This document shows, in pieces, positions 43,137-54,722 of a stretch of 64,000 bases of DNA (positions are counted from its first letter, which is position 1; every line of letters starts with the position of its first letter). Made by a program: the position numbers and the translations under genes. The notes beneath the pieces are model-generated. The model saw nothing but the letters and a program-made list of their open reading frames with translations, was not told where the DNA came from and searched no databases. Where the stretch lies: contig JAUIMM010000698.1 in the NCBI GenBank assembly GCA_031769625.1, forward strand, positions 1,048,501 to 1,112,500. Direction: 5' to 3'. The stretch comes from Taudactylus pleione (lineage: Eukaryota; Chordata; Amphibia; Anura; Myobatrachidae).

Positions 43137-43315
43137 TTATTATTATTATTATTATTATTACCAGTTAATTATATAGTGCACACAGTACTTCACAGAGAAT
43201 GTTTGGCCATTCACATCAGTCCCTGCCCCAGTGGAGCTTACAATCTATGTTCCCTACCACATGCTCACACACAGTAGGGTTAATTTTTGCTGGGAGCCAA
43301 TTAACTCAGCAGTAT
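43137..43315 (-). repeat. V-SINE/LINE-type 3' tail, reverse, with (ATT)n
   Basis: (ATT)n at 43137-43161, then the complement of the tail at 357-485 (GGAGCTTACAATCTATGTTCCCTACCAC), extended to GGGAGCCAATTAACTC. On the minus strand this joins the SINE 3' region seen at 2530-2570 (TTAATTGGCTCC) to the tail. Confidence 0.7.
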
Positions 43316-44182
43316 ATTTTCGGATTGGAGTAGCAAATGGAATGTTTGTTTTTTAGCAAAATATGTGACTACGTAGCAAGAGAATTTAAGAGGCACATAG
43401 GAAGAATGTGTGTTTGTGTATGTGTATACACAAACACACATAAACATATGTACACATATACACAACATATGCTAGTATATATACACTGTATAACATATTT
43501 GCACTGATAGTTTTGTAAGTGGCGACATCTACTGGATGGCATTAAATTAACATCCTTTATGACCTGAAGTAATCTGCACCCAAGTAAAAGAAATTCTGTT
43601 TATTTGTCAAAATACATACAATTAAATATTGTTGTTACCTTATTATTAATCGTGTTTTTTTTGTTGTTGTGTGGATATGTATTGTATAAGTTGTCTGTGC
43701 TAACTTTTCTTTTGTATCATTTTAGGAAACTAACGTGCCAGCACTATGCTATGAGTCACTCTATTGGTCTCCGGGGCAGTTATATGAAGGATAGATTACC
43801 AGCGTAATGCAAGCACCACAGAGACATTATCAGAACATTACACAAGGATAGGTTGCACCTGTAAATGTTCATTTGATGTCACTGGAAATCTGGTGGCTGG
43901 AGTGCTGGCTTGTCTAACTCTGATGCATTTTACAACCTGCACTTAAGTATGTAAATTACAACACTGCCTAAAGACAGGCAGCCTGATCTCCAGAGACAAC
44001 AGGGAGAGTAATATAGATTGGAGCATAATTCACAATAAGCCTGCAACTACTCTGCAGTGTGATTAGATAGATAAATATGGAAAGATAGATGAAATATATC
44101 AACAGATATGAAGTAGATACTATGAAATAGATATGAGATGATGTATAGAGAAATATGTGAGACATATATATAAATATTAGAG
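43316..44182. other. Intergenic; degenerate GATA/AGATATGAAATAG tract at the end
   Basis: From about 44060 a loose microsatellite (GATAGATAAATATGG, AGATATGAGATGATG) begins. Similar tracts occur at 46395-46440, 46940-47220 and 51640-51680, so one tract seems to have been split by insertions. Confidence 0.45.
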
Positions 44183-45259
44183 ATGTGCATCGGGCCATTT
44201 TTGTTGGTTTTGGTTTTGGATCTGTATCTCCTTCGTGTTTTGGATCTGGATTTGGTTTTGCAAAACCGTCCTTGCGTGTTTTGGTTTTGGATCTGTATTT
44301 TTTTCTAAGAAATCATAAAAATAGCTGAAACTATATCAGTTGGACCTGTTTTTGTTCCGACAGTATTATTAACCTCAATACCATTTATTTCCAGTCAGTT
44401 TTGACCACCTCACGGCTCACAATATTGATTTCATCCAGTTTAGGCCGAGCTAGCTGGCTGACTAAGCTAAGCAACAGCAGTGAGCATCACAAACATGTGG
44501 CAGTTCAGCTTCCAACATGACACATCTAGGAAACAGAATGGCAGTGCAGTGGCAGACAGTATGGCAGTTTAATAAACTATACAACCCCATAGGGAAACCA
44601 AGAATATTCAATTAATCAAGAATTAGATCAGAGGCCCAAAGGAGATGGAGTATGTTTATAGAGGTGATGAAGGCAGGGAGACGAAAGAATGAAGGATTGA
44701 TAATTTGTAAATTTATTGAAATGTTTTGATTCTGAAGAAAATTTATGAGGGAGGATCAATGTAGGATCAAGTTGTTTAGCTCCTGAAAGATATCTTGATC
44801 TGTAGAAGGTTCGCTATTTGAGAGTGGAGAGTTTGTCAGAAGATATTATGCAGTTTCTGCACCATCGCACAGAGATACTTGTGGTGTATATGAGAGCAGG
44901 CTCACTGAAGCCCACTTGTGTCTAATCCTGTGTGAACCAACCACCTAAAACCTGATAACCTGGGTGACATCTGCAGAGCACCTGTCGCTAACACACAGTG
45001 AGGGCAGCCATTTTGTACCACATCAACCCCCCCTCCCTCACAGCATGTGCTGAGCTGCAGTGGGAGACTGCTCGTGGCTGCTGAGCAGCAGCCACAGCAG
45101 TCTCCTATGCCTGTGGGGAGGAGCGATCACACTGATCGCGCCCCCCCTGGCTGTGCCGGGCTGAGGGGGCTCAGAGTGCCCCCCTCGCCAGCATGCAGTA
45201 AAATCTTTTTTTTTTTCTAAGGGGGCGTGGCCATGCCTCCCGCGATTAGGTCACAGGTG

Positions 45260-45590
45260 GTACGGCCTGCAGGGTCACAGTGCTTATATGGATACACTGG
45301 GGGTATGGCCTTCAGCGTCACAGTGCTTATATGGATACACTGGGGGATAAAGCCTGCAGGGTCACAATGCATATATGGATACAATGGGGTATGGCCTGTA
45401 GTTTCATAGTTATATGGATACACTGGGGTACGGCCTGCAGAATCACAGTGCTTATGTGGATACACTGGGGTACGACTTGCAGCATCACAGTGCTTATATG
45501 GATACACTGAGGTATGGAAGCATATACTGGGGTACGGCTTGCAGCATCACAGTGCTTATACTGTATGGATACACTGGGGTACAGCACAAA
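45260..45590. repeat. Minisatellite, about 45-bp units
   Basis: About eight units of TATGGATACACTGGGGTACGGCCTGCAGGGTCACAGTGCTTA. Open frames on both strands are artefacts. Confidence 0.9.
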
Positions 45591-45659
45591 AAAAACTACT
45601 TTTAGTTTTTAACTCTTTTTAACTTATATTTTTTTACTTTTCTTGACTTTTTTTACAGC

Positions 45660-46378
45660 CCCTGGGCAGACAACACAGACCCTGAACTGACAGCACAGCC
45701 CCTGGATGGACAGCACACTAGATGGACAGCACACTCCTGGATGGACAGCTCAATGGATGGACAGCACATTCCTGGATGGACATGACACACCCCGGGATGA
45801 ACAGTACAGCACACCCCTGTATGGACAGCACATTGGATGGACAGCACAGCAAACCCCTGGATAGACAGCACACTGGATGGACAGCACACCCCATAGATGG
45901 TCAGGACACCACACCCCTGGTTGGACAGCACACTCGATGGACAGTACAACCCTCGATGGACAGCACAGCACACCCCTGGATACACAGCACACTGGATGGA
46001 CAGCACATCCCTGGATGGACAGCACAGCACACCCCTGGATGGACAGGACACTACACCCCTGGATGGACAGCACACTGGATGGACCACACACCACACCCCT
46101 GGATGGATAGCACACCACACCCCTGGATGGACAGCATACCCCTGGATGGGACAGCACAGCACACCCCTGGATGGACAGCACAGCACACCCCTGGATGGAC
46201 AGCACACCCCTGGATGGACAGCACACCACACCCCTGGATGGACGGCACACCACACCCCTGGATGGACAGCACACCCCTGGATGGACAGCACAGCACACCC
46301 CTGGATGGACAGGGACACCACACCCCTGAATGGACAGAACACTTGATGGACAGCACAGCACACCCCTGAATGGACAGT
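45660..46378. repeat. Minisatellite (CACACCCCTGGATGGACAGCA)n
   Basis: More than 25 units of about 20-28 bp. Long open frames on both strands (up to about 235 codons) come from the repeat and carry only repetitive peptides such as HPWMDS or CCPSRGV. Confidence 0.95.
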
Positions 46379-46449
46379 GTGTATGTGTGTGTCATGTAGA
46401 TATGAAATAAGTAGAGATAGATATGAGTAAGATTGACAGAATTTTCAGA

Positions 46450-46840
46450 TTTTGGCCTCTATTCACCACCACAATGGCTTTGAAATGAAACAAACAAGAT
46501 GTGCTTTAACTGCAGACTTTCAGATTTAATTTGAGGGTAATTACATCTAAATCAGGTGAATGGTATAGGAATTACAACGGTTTCTATATGTGCCTCCCAC
46601 TTTTTAGGGGCCAAAAGTAATGGGACTATCAACTCAAAAGCTATTTCATGGACAGGTGTGGGCTATTCATTATCAATTAAGCAGGTAAAAGGTCTGGAGT
46701 TGATTCTAGGTGTGACATTTGCATTTGAAATCAGTTGCTGTCGACTCTCAATATGAGATCTAAAGAGCTGTCACTATCAGTGAAGCAAGCCATCATTAGG
46801 TTGAAAAATCAAAACAAACCCATCAGAGAGATAGCAAAAA
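46450..46840 (+). pseudogene. Tc1-like transposon fragment, 5' region and transposase start
   Basis: After about 300 bp of leader (GGGCCAAAAGTAATGGGAC, typical of one Tc1-like group) a frame starts at ATG 46753: MRSKELSLSVKQAIIRLKNQ, then PIREIAK. This is the first helix-turn-helix of a Tc1/mariner transposase, the part that binds the TIR. The match ends abruptly near 46840, where unrelated GATGCC/CGGGATCC-rich sequence begins. Nothing of the catalytic domain remains. It belongs to a different subfamily from the copy at 62620-64000 (MSEHNPSKKSKELSVD start). Confidence 0.75.
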
Positions 46841-46991
46841 CGGGATATTGTTGTCGACATTATGCCAGGCATCGGGATTCCTAGCATCAGTATAACGACG
46901 CCCGGGATCCCGTCCGCCGGTTTATTCAACGTATCCCTATGAAATAGGTAGAGAAGATAGGTATGTAGATATGAAATAGATATATATATAA

Positions 46992-47034
<43 letters not shown>

Positions 47035-47155
47035 GACAAGTTTGAGATAGTCAGTCAGAGAAAAAAGGGAGATAGATAGACATGAGTTAGAAATACATAT
47101 GAGATAGATATACTGTATAGAGAGACACATAGATAAGAATATGTGATATATATTT

Positions 47156-47192
<37 letters not shown>

Positions 47193-47220
47193 TATATATG
47201 ATAGACAGATAGATAGATAG
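46841..47220. repeat. AT microsatellites and degenerate GATA tract
   Basis: TA runs at 46978-47031 and 47157-47188, with AGATATGAAATAG-like sequence between. It forms the left flank of the Gmr1-like element. Confidence 0.85.
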
Positions 47221-47967
47221 TGTCATGGTCCTGCGGGCCAACCTTCCTGATACACTAATCTAAAAATTGCCGCCCGTGACTTTTACAGGTTACCTCAGCA
47301 CGTGTGGTTAACTAAACTTGGTTACTACCACCAGCAAAGGAGGACTTTAGTGTTAAAACACACGGTAAGCCTTTTCCCTTACCTGCCATACAATTCTGTA
47401 CACTTAGTAAAAATAGGTAACATGAGCCATATTAGGCCTTGGGTCATAAAAACACAGATCCAGAACTAGAATTAATGTTTAATTCAAGAATATCTTCAAA
47501 GCTTATGTACAAAAAGTAAAAAAAAAAATAATGTTAAAAAGAATCACACCGTTACTTACAGTTTCCAGAAAAGCATATACAATAATGAAAGTGAGAAACA
47601 AACCATCAGATCACGTTGGATTAAATGGTTCTGGGATGAGGCCTTCCCAGTGACGAATTAGGGATCATCTATATCAGTGATTCCCAACCACGGTCCTCAA
47701 GGCACACTAACAGTCCTGGTTTTAGTGATATCCATGCTTAAGCACAGATGGTTAAATCAAAATTACTGAGGTACTAATTAAATCACCTGTGCCCAGCTAT
47801 GGTTAGCCTTAAAACCTGGACTGTTAGTGTGCCTTGAGGACCGTGGTTGGGAACCCCTGATCTATATCCTTTGATAGCCTCATGCAGAATGAATAATGGA
47901 CCTGGGTTGACTCACATATTTATGCCTGCTTTTCCAGGCACCCCCCTCACTCCCTCCCTACTCTGTG
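47221..47967 (-). repeat. Left LTR of Gypsy element 3, truncated
   Basis: Direct repeat of 50588-51120. After CTCCCTCCCT near 47965 it stops matching and RT coding begins, so one deletion removed the rest of the LTR and the end of pol. It contains the hAT MITE at 47675-47859. Confidence 0.85.
47675..47859. mobile_element. hAT MITE CAGTGATTCCCAACC, copy 2
   Basis: Same element as 28594-28778. ATCTATAT duplicates exactly (47667-47674 and 47860-47867), and the other LTR shows the empty site ATCTGTAT near 51026. Confidence 0.97.
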
Positions 47968-48375
47968 CCCCAGGTACTGTACCTCTCGTCATGCCCAGCT
48001 GGCACTTCTCTGGTTTAATGGTCAGGCCGGCCCCAGTGATCTGTTTTAATACGTCATCCAAATGGATCAAATGTTCCTCCCAGGTCTGACTGAACACCGC
48101 AATGTTATCCAGGTACACAACCGGGTGCCCCTCCCGCCCTCCAGCAGGTCATTAACCAGGCGCTGGAATGAGGCTGGGGCATTTTCATCCCAAAGGGCAT
48201 AACTAAGAATTCATACAGCCCAAATGGGGTGATAAAGGCAGACTGCTCATGGGCCTTGGGTGACAAAAGATCTGCCAGTACCCTCGGCTGAGATCCATGA
48301 TGGTGACATATCGTGCTGAGACCAGCTGACTTAACAGGTCATCCATCCTGGGATAAGTGTATGTGAACTGTTCTC
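47968..48375 (-). pseudogene. pol: Gypsy element 3 reverse transcriptase remnant
   Basis: On the minus strand the sequence contains TIMDLSRGYWQI (first catalytic Asp present), then after frame changes VVYLDNIAVFSQTWEEHLIH and LTIKPEKCQLGM. The middle box should be YLDD; here the codons are GAT AAC (Asp-Asn). The thumb, RNase H and everything after QLGM are missing: the next bases are the broken LTR. In Gmr1-like elements the integrase lies before RT, but here the region between protease and RT contains no integrase motif. So it was lost too, or the order was the ordinary one. Confidence 0.75.
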
Positions 48376-48417
48376 ACAAGGGGGGTCAGTGGGGGGTGAT
48401 GCTGCAGCATGTCTTCG

Positions 48418-49137
48418 CTATCCCCTGGACTGCACTTTCTGAGCATGTATAGTGACAGCATACACACGTATGGCACCATCCTCAACAGACAAATTAGTAA
48501 CACATACAGGTTTTCCCTGGTCACTGCCACATATAGGCACATTGTCCCCAGCAGTGATGCATGCATTGGCAGAATTACTGGCTACAGTGGCACAAGACAA
48601 TACATTATCAGCATTAACCGCATTAACCCGACCTGGTGTGTTCTCTCTGGATACCTGCAAATCAACATGAGCATTTTCTTCACTACATGGAATCATTGCC
48701 CCCCTCTTACACATAGACATTGGTACTTTATCGGGATCACTTGCTACCTGGGGAGGAATGAGGTTAGTGGGTGAAGCTGGCAACATTGTGTTAGAGACAT
48801 CAGGTTCTGTCACATAGGTGGCCCTCAATCGACTTAGGTCCATACCAAGTAACACATATGTGGGTAAATGGGGCAACACACCTACCACCTGAAAACCTCT
48901 GCCACCCCCCAGTCCAGGTATACCTGGGCCATGGCTACTTCAGACACCGCGTACAGTAATTGTCTTTCTGGGAATAAAGTTCTCCGGATCCACTAATGTG
49001 AGATGCATTAGTATCAAATCTGCCCCGGTGTCACGTAGCCCCACAGTTACCTGCTTACCTATGACCATGGCTTGCAGGTTCTTGCTGGCGCCCTCCTGCG
49101 TACAAAACAGCATGCATGGGTTTCGCTGGTGAGGCAC
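48418..49137 (-). pseudogene. Gypsy element 3 protease region
   Basis: The first frame (49137 to 48940) reads VTVGLRDTGADLILMHLTLV: the retropepsin Asp-Thr-Gly with Ala in fourth place. A second frame (48888 to 48418) continues with GVLPHLPTYVLLGMDLSRL, the later structural motif, then a low-similarity tail. A frameshift near 48900 separates them. The protease would mature the Gag polyprotein. I am sure of the protease identity and unsure what the long tail (NTPGRVNAVNADNV...) does; it lies where the protease-RT or protease-integrase linker belongs. Confidence 0.7.
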
Positions 49138-50381
49138 CTGCAGGAGAGGGTGTTATCTTCTTTGGGGTGCCCAGGATGTGATCTTCTTTGGGGTGCTCAG
49201 GATCATCACATACAAAACACCGGCTGCCCATGGCCCAAACCGGTATTCCCCCCACCAGCTTTACTGGTGCTGAAACAGGAGTTGCAGCTGCAGTGGAAGG
49301 CAATAGGATGGCTCCTCCAGGTCGCTTCTCTTTCCAGGCAAGTCACACTGGAGATCCCCAGCTTTTCTTTGCTGTGGTGGTCCAGGTAGCAGCGTACTTA
49401 TCTGCCAGGCTGGCAGCTTCTTTCGTCATCTTGTGTTTGCGATTCAGGACCCACCTCTTGACTTCTGCTGGGCACAGGGAGATGAATTGCTCCTGCAAAA
49501 TGGGGTCCTTTAACGACCTCAAAGTCTGTCACCTGCACTCCATCCAGCCATTGCTGCAGGAAGGTTGTTAGCTGTGCGGACAGTCCTGCATAAGTATCAG
49601 AGGCACTGCATTTTAGACCTCTGAACTTCTGCCTGTAAGCTTCTGGGGTAATGTTAAATCGTGCCAACAACACCTCTTTAATTTCAGCATAATTCCCGTC
49701 CATCTCCCGTTGAAGGTCGGCAAACATATCCAGTGTTCTCCCTCTTAGGCCAGGGGTTAAATAACTGGCCCACAGATTCGAGACCAATTGAAATTGATGG
49801 CAAGTCTTTTCAAAAGTCCTGAAAAAGGTGTCCAGTTCACTGTCCTTTTCCATCACTGGAAATTGATCTGGACGCGGTCGGTGGGTATTCGCGTCGCCGG
49901 CCACAGACTGGTGGGCGAGTTTAGCTAACTCCAAGTGGAGCCTGTGATCAGCCTCCTTTTCCTCTTGGTCCATAGCAGCTCTGCGGTCAGCAGCTTCTTT
50001 TGCCATGGCAGCTGCTTCCAAGTCCATAGCTGCCTTATGCTCCACAGCCTCTCTGGCCTCCTTAGCATTGAACTGCTCCATAAGCCGCAGCACCATAGCT
50101 GGTCTGGCTCTTTCACATACTTAAGAGCCAACTGCAGATACAGATCCTTGGCAGAATTCCCACTGGAAGTATTAGAGGAGTCCGATCTATGATGAGTGAG
50201 CCCTGTAATGTCCAGTGTTATCTGCTCCTCAACAACAGACCCAGAATCCATTTGATCCCCTTCAGCTCCTTGCTACAGATCTGTGTCCATTAGGGCTTTG
50301 ATCATCTGTTGCCTGGTTTGGTCCTCACTGACCAGACCCTTCTGTCTGCACCACACCTCAAGCTCTTCCATCCTGAGGTCT
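49055..50381 (-). pseudogene. gag: Gypsy element 3 Gag with SCAN-like capsid segment
   Basis: Probable start near 50381 (MEELEVWCRQKGLVSED), with a TAG stop before MDSGSVVEEQ (50251), then a frameshift into the long frame 50096-49398. That frame has a charged alanine-rich helix (KEAREAVEHKAAMDLEAA), then FFRTFEKTCHQFQ, EIKEVLLARFNITPEAYRQK and TTFLQQWLDG, which closely follows the SCAN domain pattern. Vertebrate SCAN domains derive from the capsid of Gmr1-like Gypsy elements, so this is the likely clade. A last frame (49303-49055) has CFVCDDPEHPKEDH, a knuckle whose final Cys is His. At least one stop and two frameshifts make it non-functional. Confidence 0.75.
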
Positions 50382-50587
50382 TTGTAGTTTACGGCTATAA
50401 TTCACCAAAATAAAAATAAGAGAACAGGGGTGGGGAAACAGAAATTGCTTTCACAGTGTGACCTTTTACTAATATAAGCTTTGAGTTCTGGTATCTGGTG
50501 AAATTGGGTTCCTCTCTGAGTACTCCCTCCTTCACTTAGTATTTTTTTTTTTTTTTATAAAAACTTATCTCACCGCTGTGAACCAAT

Positions 50588-51639
50588 TGTCATGGTCCTG
50601 CGGGCCGACCCTTCAGATATGCCAATCTGAGAATCACCACCCGTGACTTTTACAGGTTACCTCAGCACGTGTGGTTAACTAAACCTGGTAACTGCCAGCA
50701 GCAAAGGAGAAATTTAGTGTTAAAACACATGGTAAGCCTTTTCCCTTACCTGCCATACAATTCTGTACACTTAGTAAAAATAGGTAATATGAGCCATATT
50801 AGGCCTTGGGTCATAAAAACACAGATCGAGAACTAGAATTAATGTTTAATTCAAGAATATCTTATGTACAAAAAGTTACAAATAATATAATAATGTTAAA
50901 AAGAATCACACCGTTACTTACAGTTTCCAGAAAAGCAAATAAAATAATAAAAGATAGAAACAAACCACCGGATCATGTTAGATTAAATGGTTCTGGGATG
51001 AGGCCTTCCCAGTGACTAATTAAGGATCATCTGTATCCTTCGATAGCCTCATGCAGAATGAACAATGGGCCTGGGTTGACTCACATATTTATGCCTGCTT
51101 TTCTAGGCATCCCCCTCTCCCCCTCCCTGGGGTGATTTTAAACATTTTCAGCTCAGAGTGGATTGTCCAGCTGGCTGAAGCTCAGGGTTTCCTGGTCACA
51201 TGAGCAGGGGTTCTTTAATTACACATTTAGCTCTCTTTGAAGTTCAGAAAGCAGGCTGGGGTCCATAAACATGCCCAGCGACTAGGTGAAGAATTCACAC
51301 CTGTTGAGATCATCTCCCAGTGTAAACAATTTTTTTTTTTCACTGTTCCCAAACCGAAGACACAGGGCTCTTAATGACTGTTTTATCAAGGGTCTGGCCA
51401 GCTGTCCTATAATTTCCACAGACATATTTTTTATGCCATCTACATTGCGACAGGTTTATGGCTGACTCAGGAAGACAGACCTTCCTATAATCTCTCTTGC
51501 CCAGCTTCAAATGGCTTATCATTTTCCACACACAAAGGATGCTACATACAAATGTACAAGGGAAAATAAAAAAATTTTACCAACACAATATCATGTGCAG
51601 TTATGCCCATGCTGATGTGAAATGAACTTTTCCGCTACA
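50588..51639 (-). repeat. Right LTR of Gypsy element 3 (5' LTR on the minus strand)
   Basis: TG...CA ends, 1052 bp. The minus-strand sequence after it (ATTGGTTCACAGCGGTGAG, 50587 leftward) is placed like a primer binding site. Confidence 0.85.
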
Positions 51640-51679
51640 GATAGATATGCAATAGATATAGACATGTGAGATAGATATG

Positions 51680-52085
51680 AGGGCCCCATTTATCAACAAA
51701 GGTAAACACCAGCGAAGTCCTCCTCACCGGTAAGGTCCTCCGCTGGGCTCCTGGCAACCTAATGCTGCCAGCGGCAGTGCCTGGAAGGTTTTGCTGAAGC
51801 TGGAAAACCAGCGCCGGGTCCCCATTGCTGTGTATGCTGTGACAAATAGTGTGCATGAAAGCATATCCCTCTTCTGCAGTGCCATCTTCCCAGTGACATC
51901 TTCAGGAAGATGACGCTGTGCAGTGAAAGCAAACACTCTGGCACTGTGCCAAAGCCTTTGCTATATTGTGCGTATGCGCCATCTTCCTGCATATCACTGA
52001 CTAGATGGCGCTAAAAAAAAGGAGAGACTAGCTTCCTGACATAACGTAAGATGTGGGGCTCAGGGGAAGGGGCCTGCTGCACGTG
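51680..52085. other. Possible MITE fragment, unassigned
   Basis: GAGGGCCCCATTTATCAACAAAGG looks like a MITE end, but no partner end was found. No gene recognised. Confidence 0.35.
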
Positions 52086-52340
52086 GACCATCTTGGGCTT
52101 TAATATATAGATTTGCTCTGCATCCCATGAAAAAAGCATAGTTTGTTTATAAAATCTGTGTGATACCTGGTTACAAATGATGCAGAGCAGTTGTCATGTT
52201 TTTGTGTGTCAGTAGTACGGACTGGCCAATAGAGAAGACTTTGACGCAGTTGGCCAGCTTGACAAACTATTGCAATACTTTGGAACAAACAGTCCCTGAA
52301 TTTAATTAAAATACAGTTCGGAGTCTAATTAGGTAAGTGC
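52086..52340 (+). repeat. Segmental direct repeat, copy 1
   Basis: Shares AAGCAT(A/C)GTTTGT(T/A)TATAAAATCTGTGTGATACCTG and ACTGGCCA(A/G)TAG...TTGCAATACTTTGGAACAAAC with 52565-53475. It shows the target of the hAT element in copy 2 before insertion. Confidence 0.8.
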
Positions 52341-52564
52341 AGAGCACGTATGAATTTTTTATTTAAATGGTGCGGTCACATACCTTAGGCACCGCAGATA
52401 CTTGAGTGCCGTGGATTAAAGAGTATTGTTATAATAACATTTTGTGGTGAAATTTTTTCTTGCACCCCATTATCCCATATATAAGCCAATTCTTGTCTGC
52501 TAATTCCCAAGGTTCCCATTAAGTGATATGCTTGGGGGAGGTTCAGTCTTTTAAGCCCATGAGC

Positions 52565-53475
52565 TAGCAGACACCCATTAAAACAAGCATCGTTTGTATA
52601 TAAAATCTATGTGATACCTGATGGCAAAGGATGCAGAGCGAATATCATGTTTCCATGGACGTGCGGTGAGGTCAATGGATGGGGAGGCACTGGCTAATAT
52701 CAGAGCCAGATTTACACATATATGATCCTGCCCCACTTGCACAGATCTCCCCCTATTCACAGATCCTCCCCACACACAGTTTCCCAGTAGCACAGATCCC
52801 CTGCACACATATCTCCCACTGGCACAAAACATTTCCCCCACATACACACAGATCTCCCCTTAGCAGCAGATCCGCCTCACCTTTTTCTCCTTTGTGTGTT
52901 TCCTCTGTCTACATATGCCAATTTCCTCCCCTCCTCAGTGCTGCTGCTGAGCTCAGATGCCTGAGTACTTCCTGGACTGGTCGTCTGATCATCAGAGCTC
53001 AAAGCACACCCCCTCACAGTGAGGCCTGCCTCCATTAGCTCTTTTTCTCATTGTTTTATTGGCTGCTTTGTGGCCCAGCCCCCAGCTCCAGGCAGTATCT
53101 GAGCTATCAGACATGAGACTGAGCTCTTACTGCCTCATCTCTCCCTGTATTTCCAGAGAGTGCTGCAATTCTGGTGAGTTTTGCCTAGAAAAACAATCAG
53201 AATAATACAAAGAAGATATTTATAAGTTATAAATATCTTCTTTATGATATTCTAATCATTTTATAGTCCAAACTGTGCAGTCTGACACGGAGTATGACAG
53301 GGGAGGCTCTGATTGCATGTCCCTGCATGTTTCTGTGAATCAGTGTAGGGACTGGCCAGTAGGGAGGACGCAATTGGTTGGCTTGACAAATGATTGCAAT
53401 ACTTTGAAACAAACATTCCTTGAATTTAAATTAAATACAGTTTGGAGTGTAATTAGTGCAGAGCATGAGGGTTAA
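52565..53475 (+). repeat. Segmental direct repeat, copy 2, split by a hAT element
   Basis: Left part 52565-52653 and right part 53326-53475 together align to 52086-52340. Confidence 0.8.
52654..53325. mobile_element. hAT-like element CATGGACGTGCGG
   Basis: Ends CATGGACGTGCGGTGAGGTC and GAGGCTCTGATTGCATGTCCCTG. CATGTTTC is duplicated exactly (52646-52653 and 53326-53333). Contains C-rich ACAGATCTCCCC repeats; no transposase. Confidence 0.9.
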
Positions 53476-53549
53476 ACCTTAATTCTCTAATTTTATATCT
53501 TTGGAAATGACAGTTTTCAGTTCATTGTGGGCAGTATTTTCCGATCTAC

Positions 53550-54148
53550 GGGCCTGATTCAGAGCCGGACGCTATTTGCGGACGGTCGTTCCAAAAAAGG
53601 GGCCAGCTATTTAAATTGAGCACTCGCTCTTTGCGGTTTGTTGACGTCTCTATGTCTGAGCGAGCGAACGAAAAATGCACTCGCTATTTTGTAAAGATGC
53701 CCCTTTTCCGTTCGCATCACACGTCATCTCCGGTATTTATTAGATTAATCAGGTACATCGAAAGGCATCTGAACTGCTCGCAGTGCTTGTGGTAGGTTTT
53801 TCTTACCGCTATCACTACGAGCAGTTCAGGCTAAAAGACAACCAAGTGACGTGGTCGATGACGCTCCTTTACTAATTATGCATTCCCATTAAACACCCTT
53901 TTTACCGTTTGGCACACCTGCGTTCGGATCTCCACTCCCCCATTTTCAAGTACCTTCTCCTGTTACCATCCACAAACGGTACATTCTGTCAATCAAATTA
54001 GCAGCCCCTCGCTGTTTTGCGAGCGCACGATTTCCAACCGCAATGACTGGTCTTCGCATGTGTATTACGACCCATATGCATGCGCAGTTGTGCGAACATC
54101 ACTCAGAGCGAACGAGCGGCCGCTTACGAGTAGCTCTGAATCAGGCCC
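53550..54148 (-). mobile_element. 600-bp GGGCCTGATTCAG MITE, copy C, inverted
   Basis: Starts GGGCCTGATTCAGAGCCGGACGC and ends GTAGCTCTGAATCAGGCCC, inverted relative to 1327-1926. Flanks TAC and TAA are a possible 3-bp duplication with one change. Confidence 0.9.
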
Positions 54149-54266
54149 TAAGTCACTTACCATAACGCAAAGTTCCTCTTATGCCCACACCTCTTCTTAT
54201 AATCGAACATAATTAAGCCTTTGATCCATCCCTCTATCACTACATTCTAAATTCTTTAGATCTTGA

Positions 54267-54556
54267 CAGAGGCATAACAGGGTTTTATGCTGCCCTGGGC
54301 CAACTCTGCCTCCTAGTACATGACATCATGATGATTTCAAGCCTAGGGGGCAGGGACGTCAGCTCCACCGCCAGCTCTGGTAAGCTGAGCCTTGCCCGAG
54401 GCATCCTAAGGACGCGCCGGGAAGCTCCACAGGCATCAGGCAGCTCTGCAGTAGCACTAGTGGCTGCAGGGTGCCGTTCCAGGCAGCCTACAAACCATAT
54501 GCATGTACCACATGGAAACAACAGTGCCCCCCACAGAGCCCTAGGTTACAGCTCTG
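54267..54556. mobile_element. hAT-like MITE CAGAGGCATAACAGG
   Basis: Ends CAGAGGCATAACAGGG and CCCTAGGTTACAGCTCTG. GATCTTGA duplicates exactly (54259-54266 and 54557-54564). Confidence 0.92.
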
Positions 54557-54722
54557 GATCTTGACTCACTGAATTTCTGACATTCCCATTTTTTCTCTGA
54601 ACTTCTCCACACACTTTACTTTCTTTTTTTCTTTGCTGAATAAAGTTATTTATTGTAAACCCCTTTCCGAACAAAAAAATGTACCAAAATTTATGTTTAC
54701 TAAGCAGAGAGTTGTCAAAGCC

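Larger units (their letters stand above)
44183..46378 (-). mobile_element. Second copy of the minus-strand hAT family, minisatellite-filled
   Basis: The 3' end TAGAGATGTGCATCGGGCCATTTTTGTTGGTTTTGGTTTTGGATCTG and the following about 390 bp match 5700-6067 plus 9660-9720, including the uninserted ACACATCTAGGAA site. At the other side TTTTTTACAGCCCCTGGGCAGAC leads into GGATGGACAGCAC units comparable to 13600-13820. The 5' TIR and the transposase are not seen. Confidence 0.6.
47221..51639 (-). mobile_element. Gypsy element 3 (Gmr1/SCAN-like), internally deleted
   Basis: On the plus strand both LTR copies begin TGTCATGGTCCTGCGGGCC (47221 and 50588); the right one ends at CGCTACA 51639. GATAG flanks both sides (47216-47220 and 51640-51644), though the flank is itself a microsatellite. 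Coding is on the minus strand: Gag near 50380-49050, protease about 49137-48418, RT remnant about 48370-47970, then directly the broken LTR. Integrase and RNase H are gone. Confidence 0.8.

Noticed and set aside
45653..46369. Long open frames on both strands (over 200 codons)
   Set aside because: They lie wholly in a minisatellite and encode only repeats; open on both strands, as expected from unit composition.
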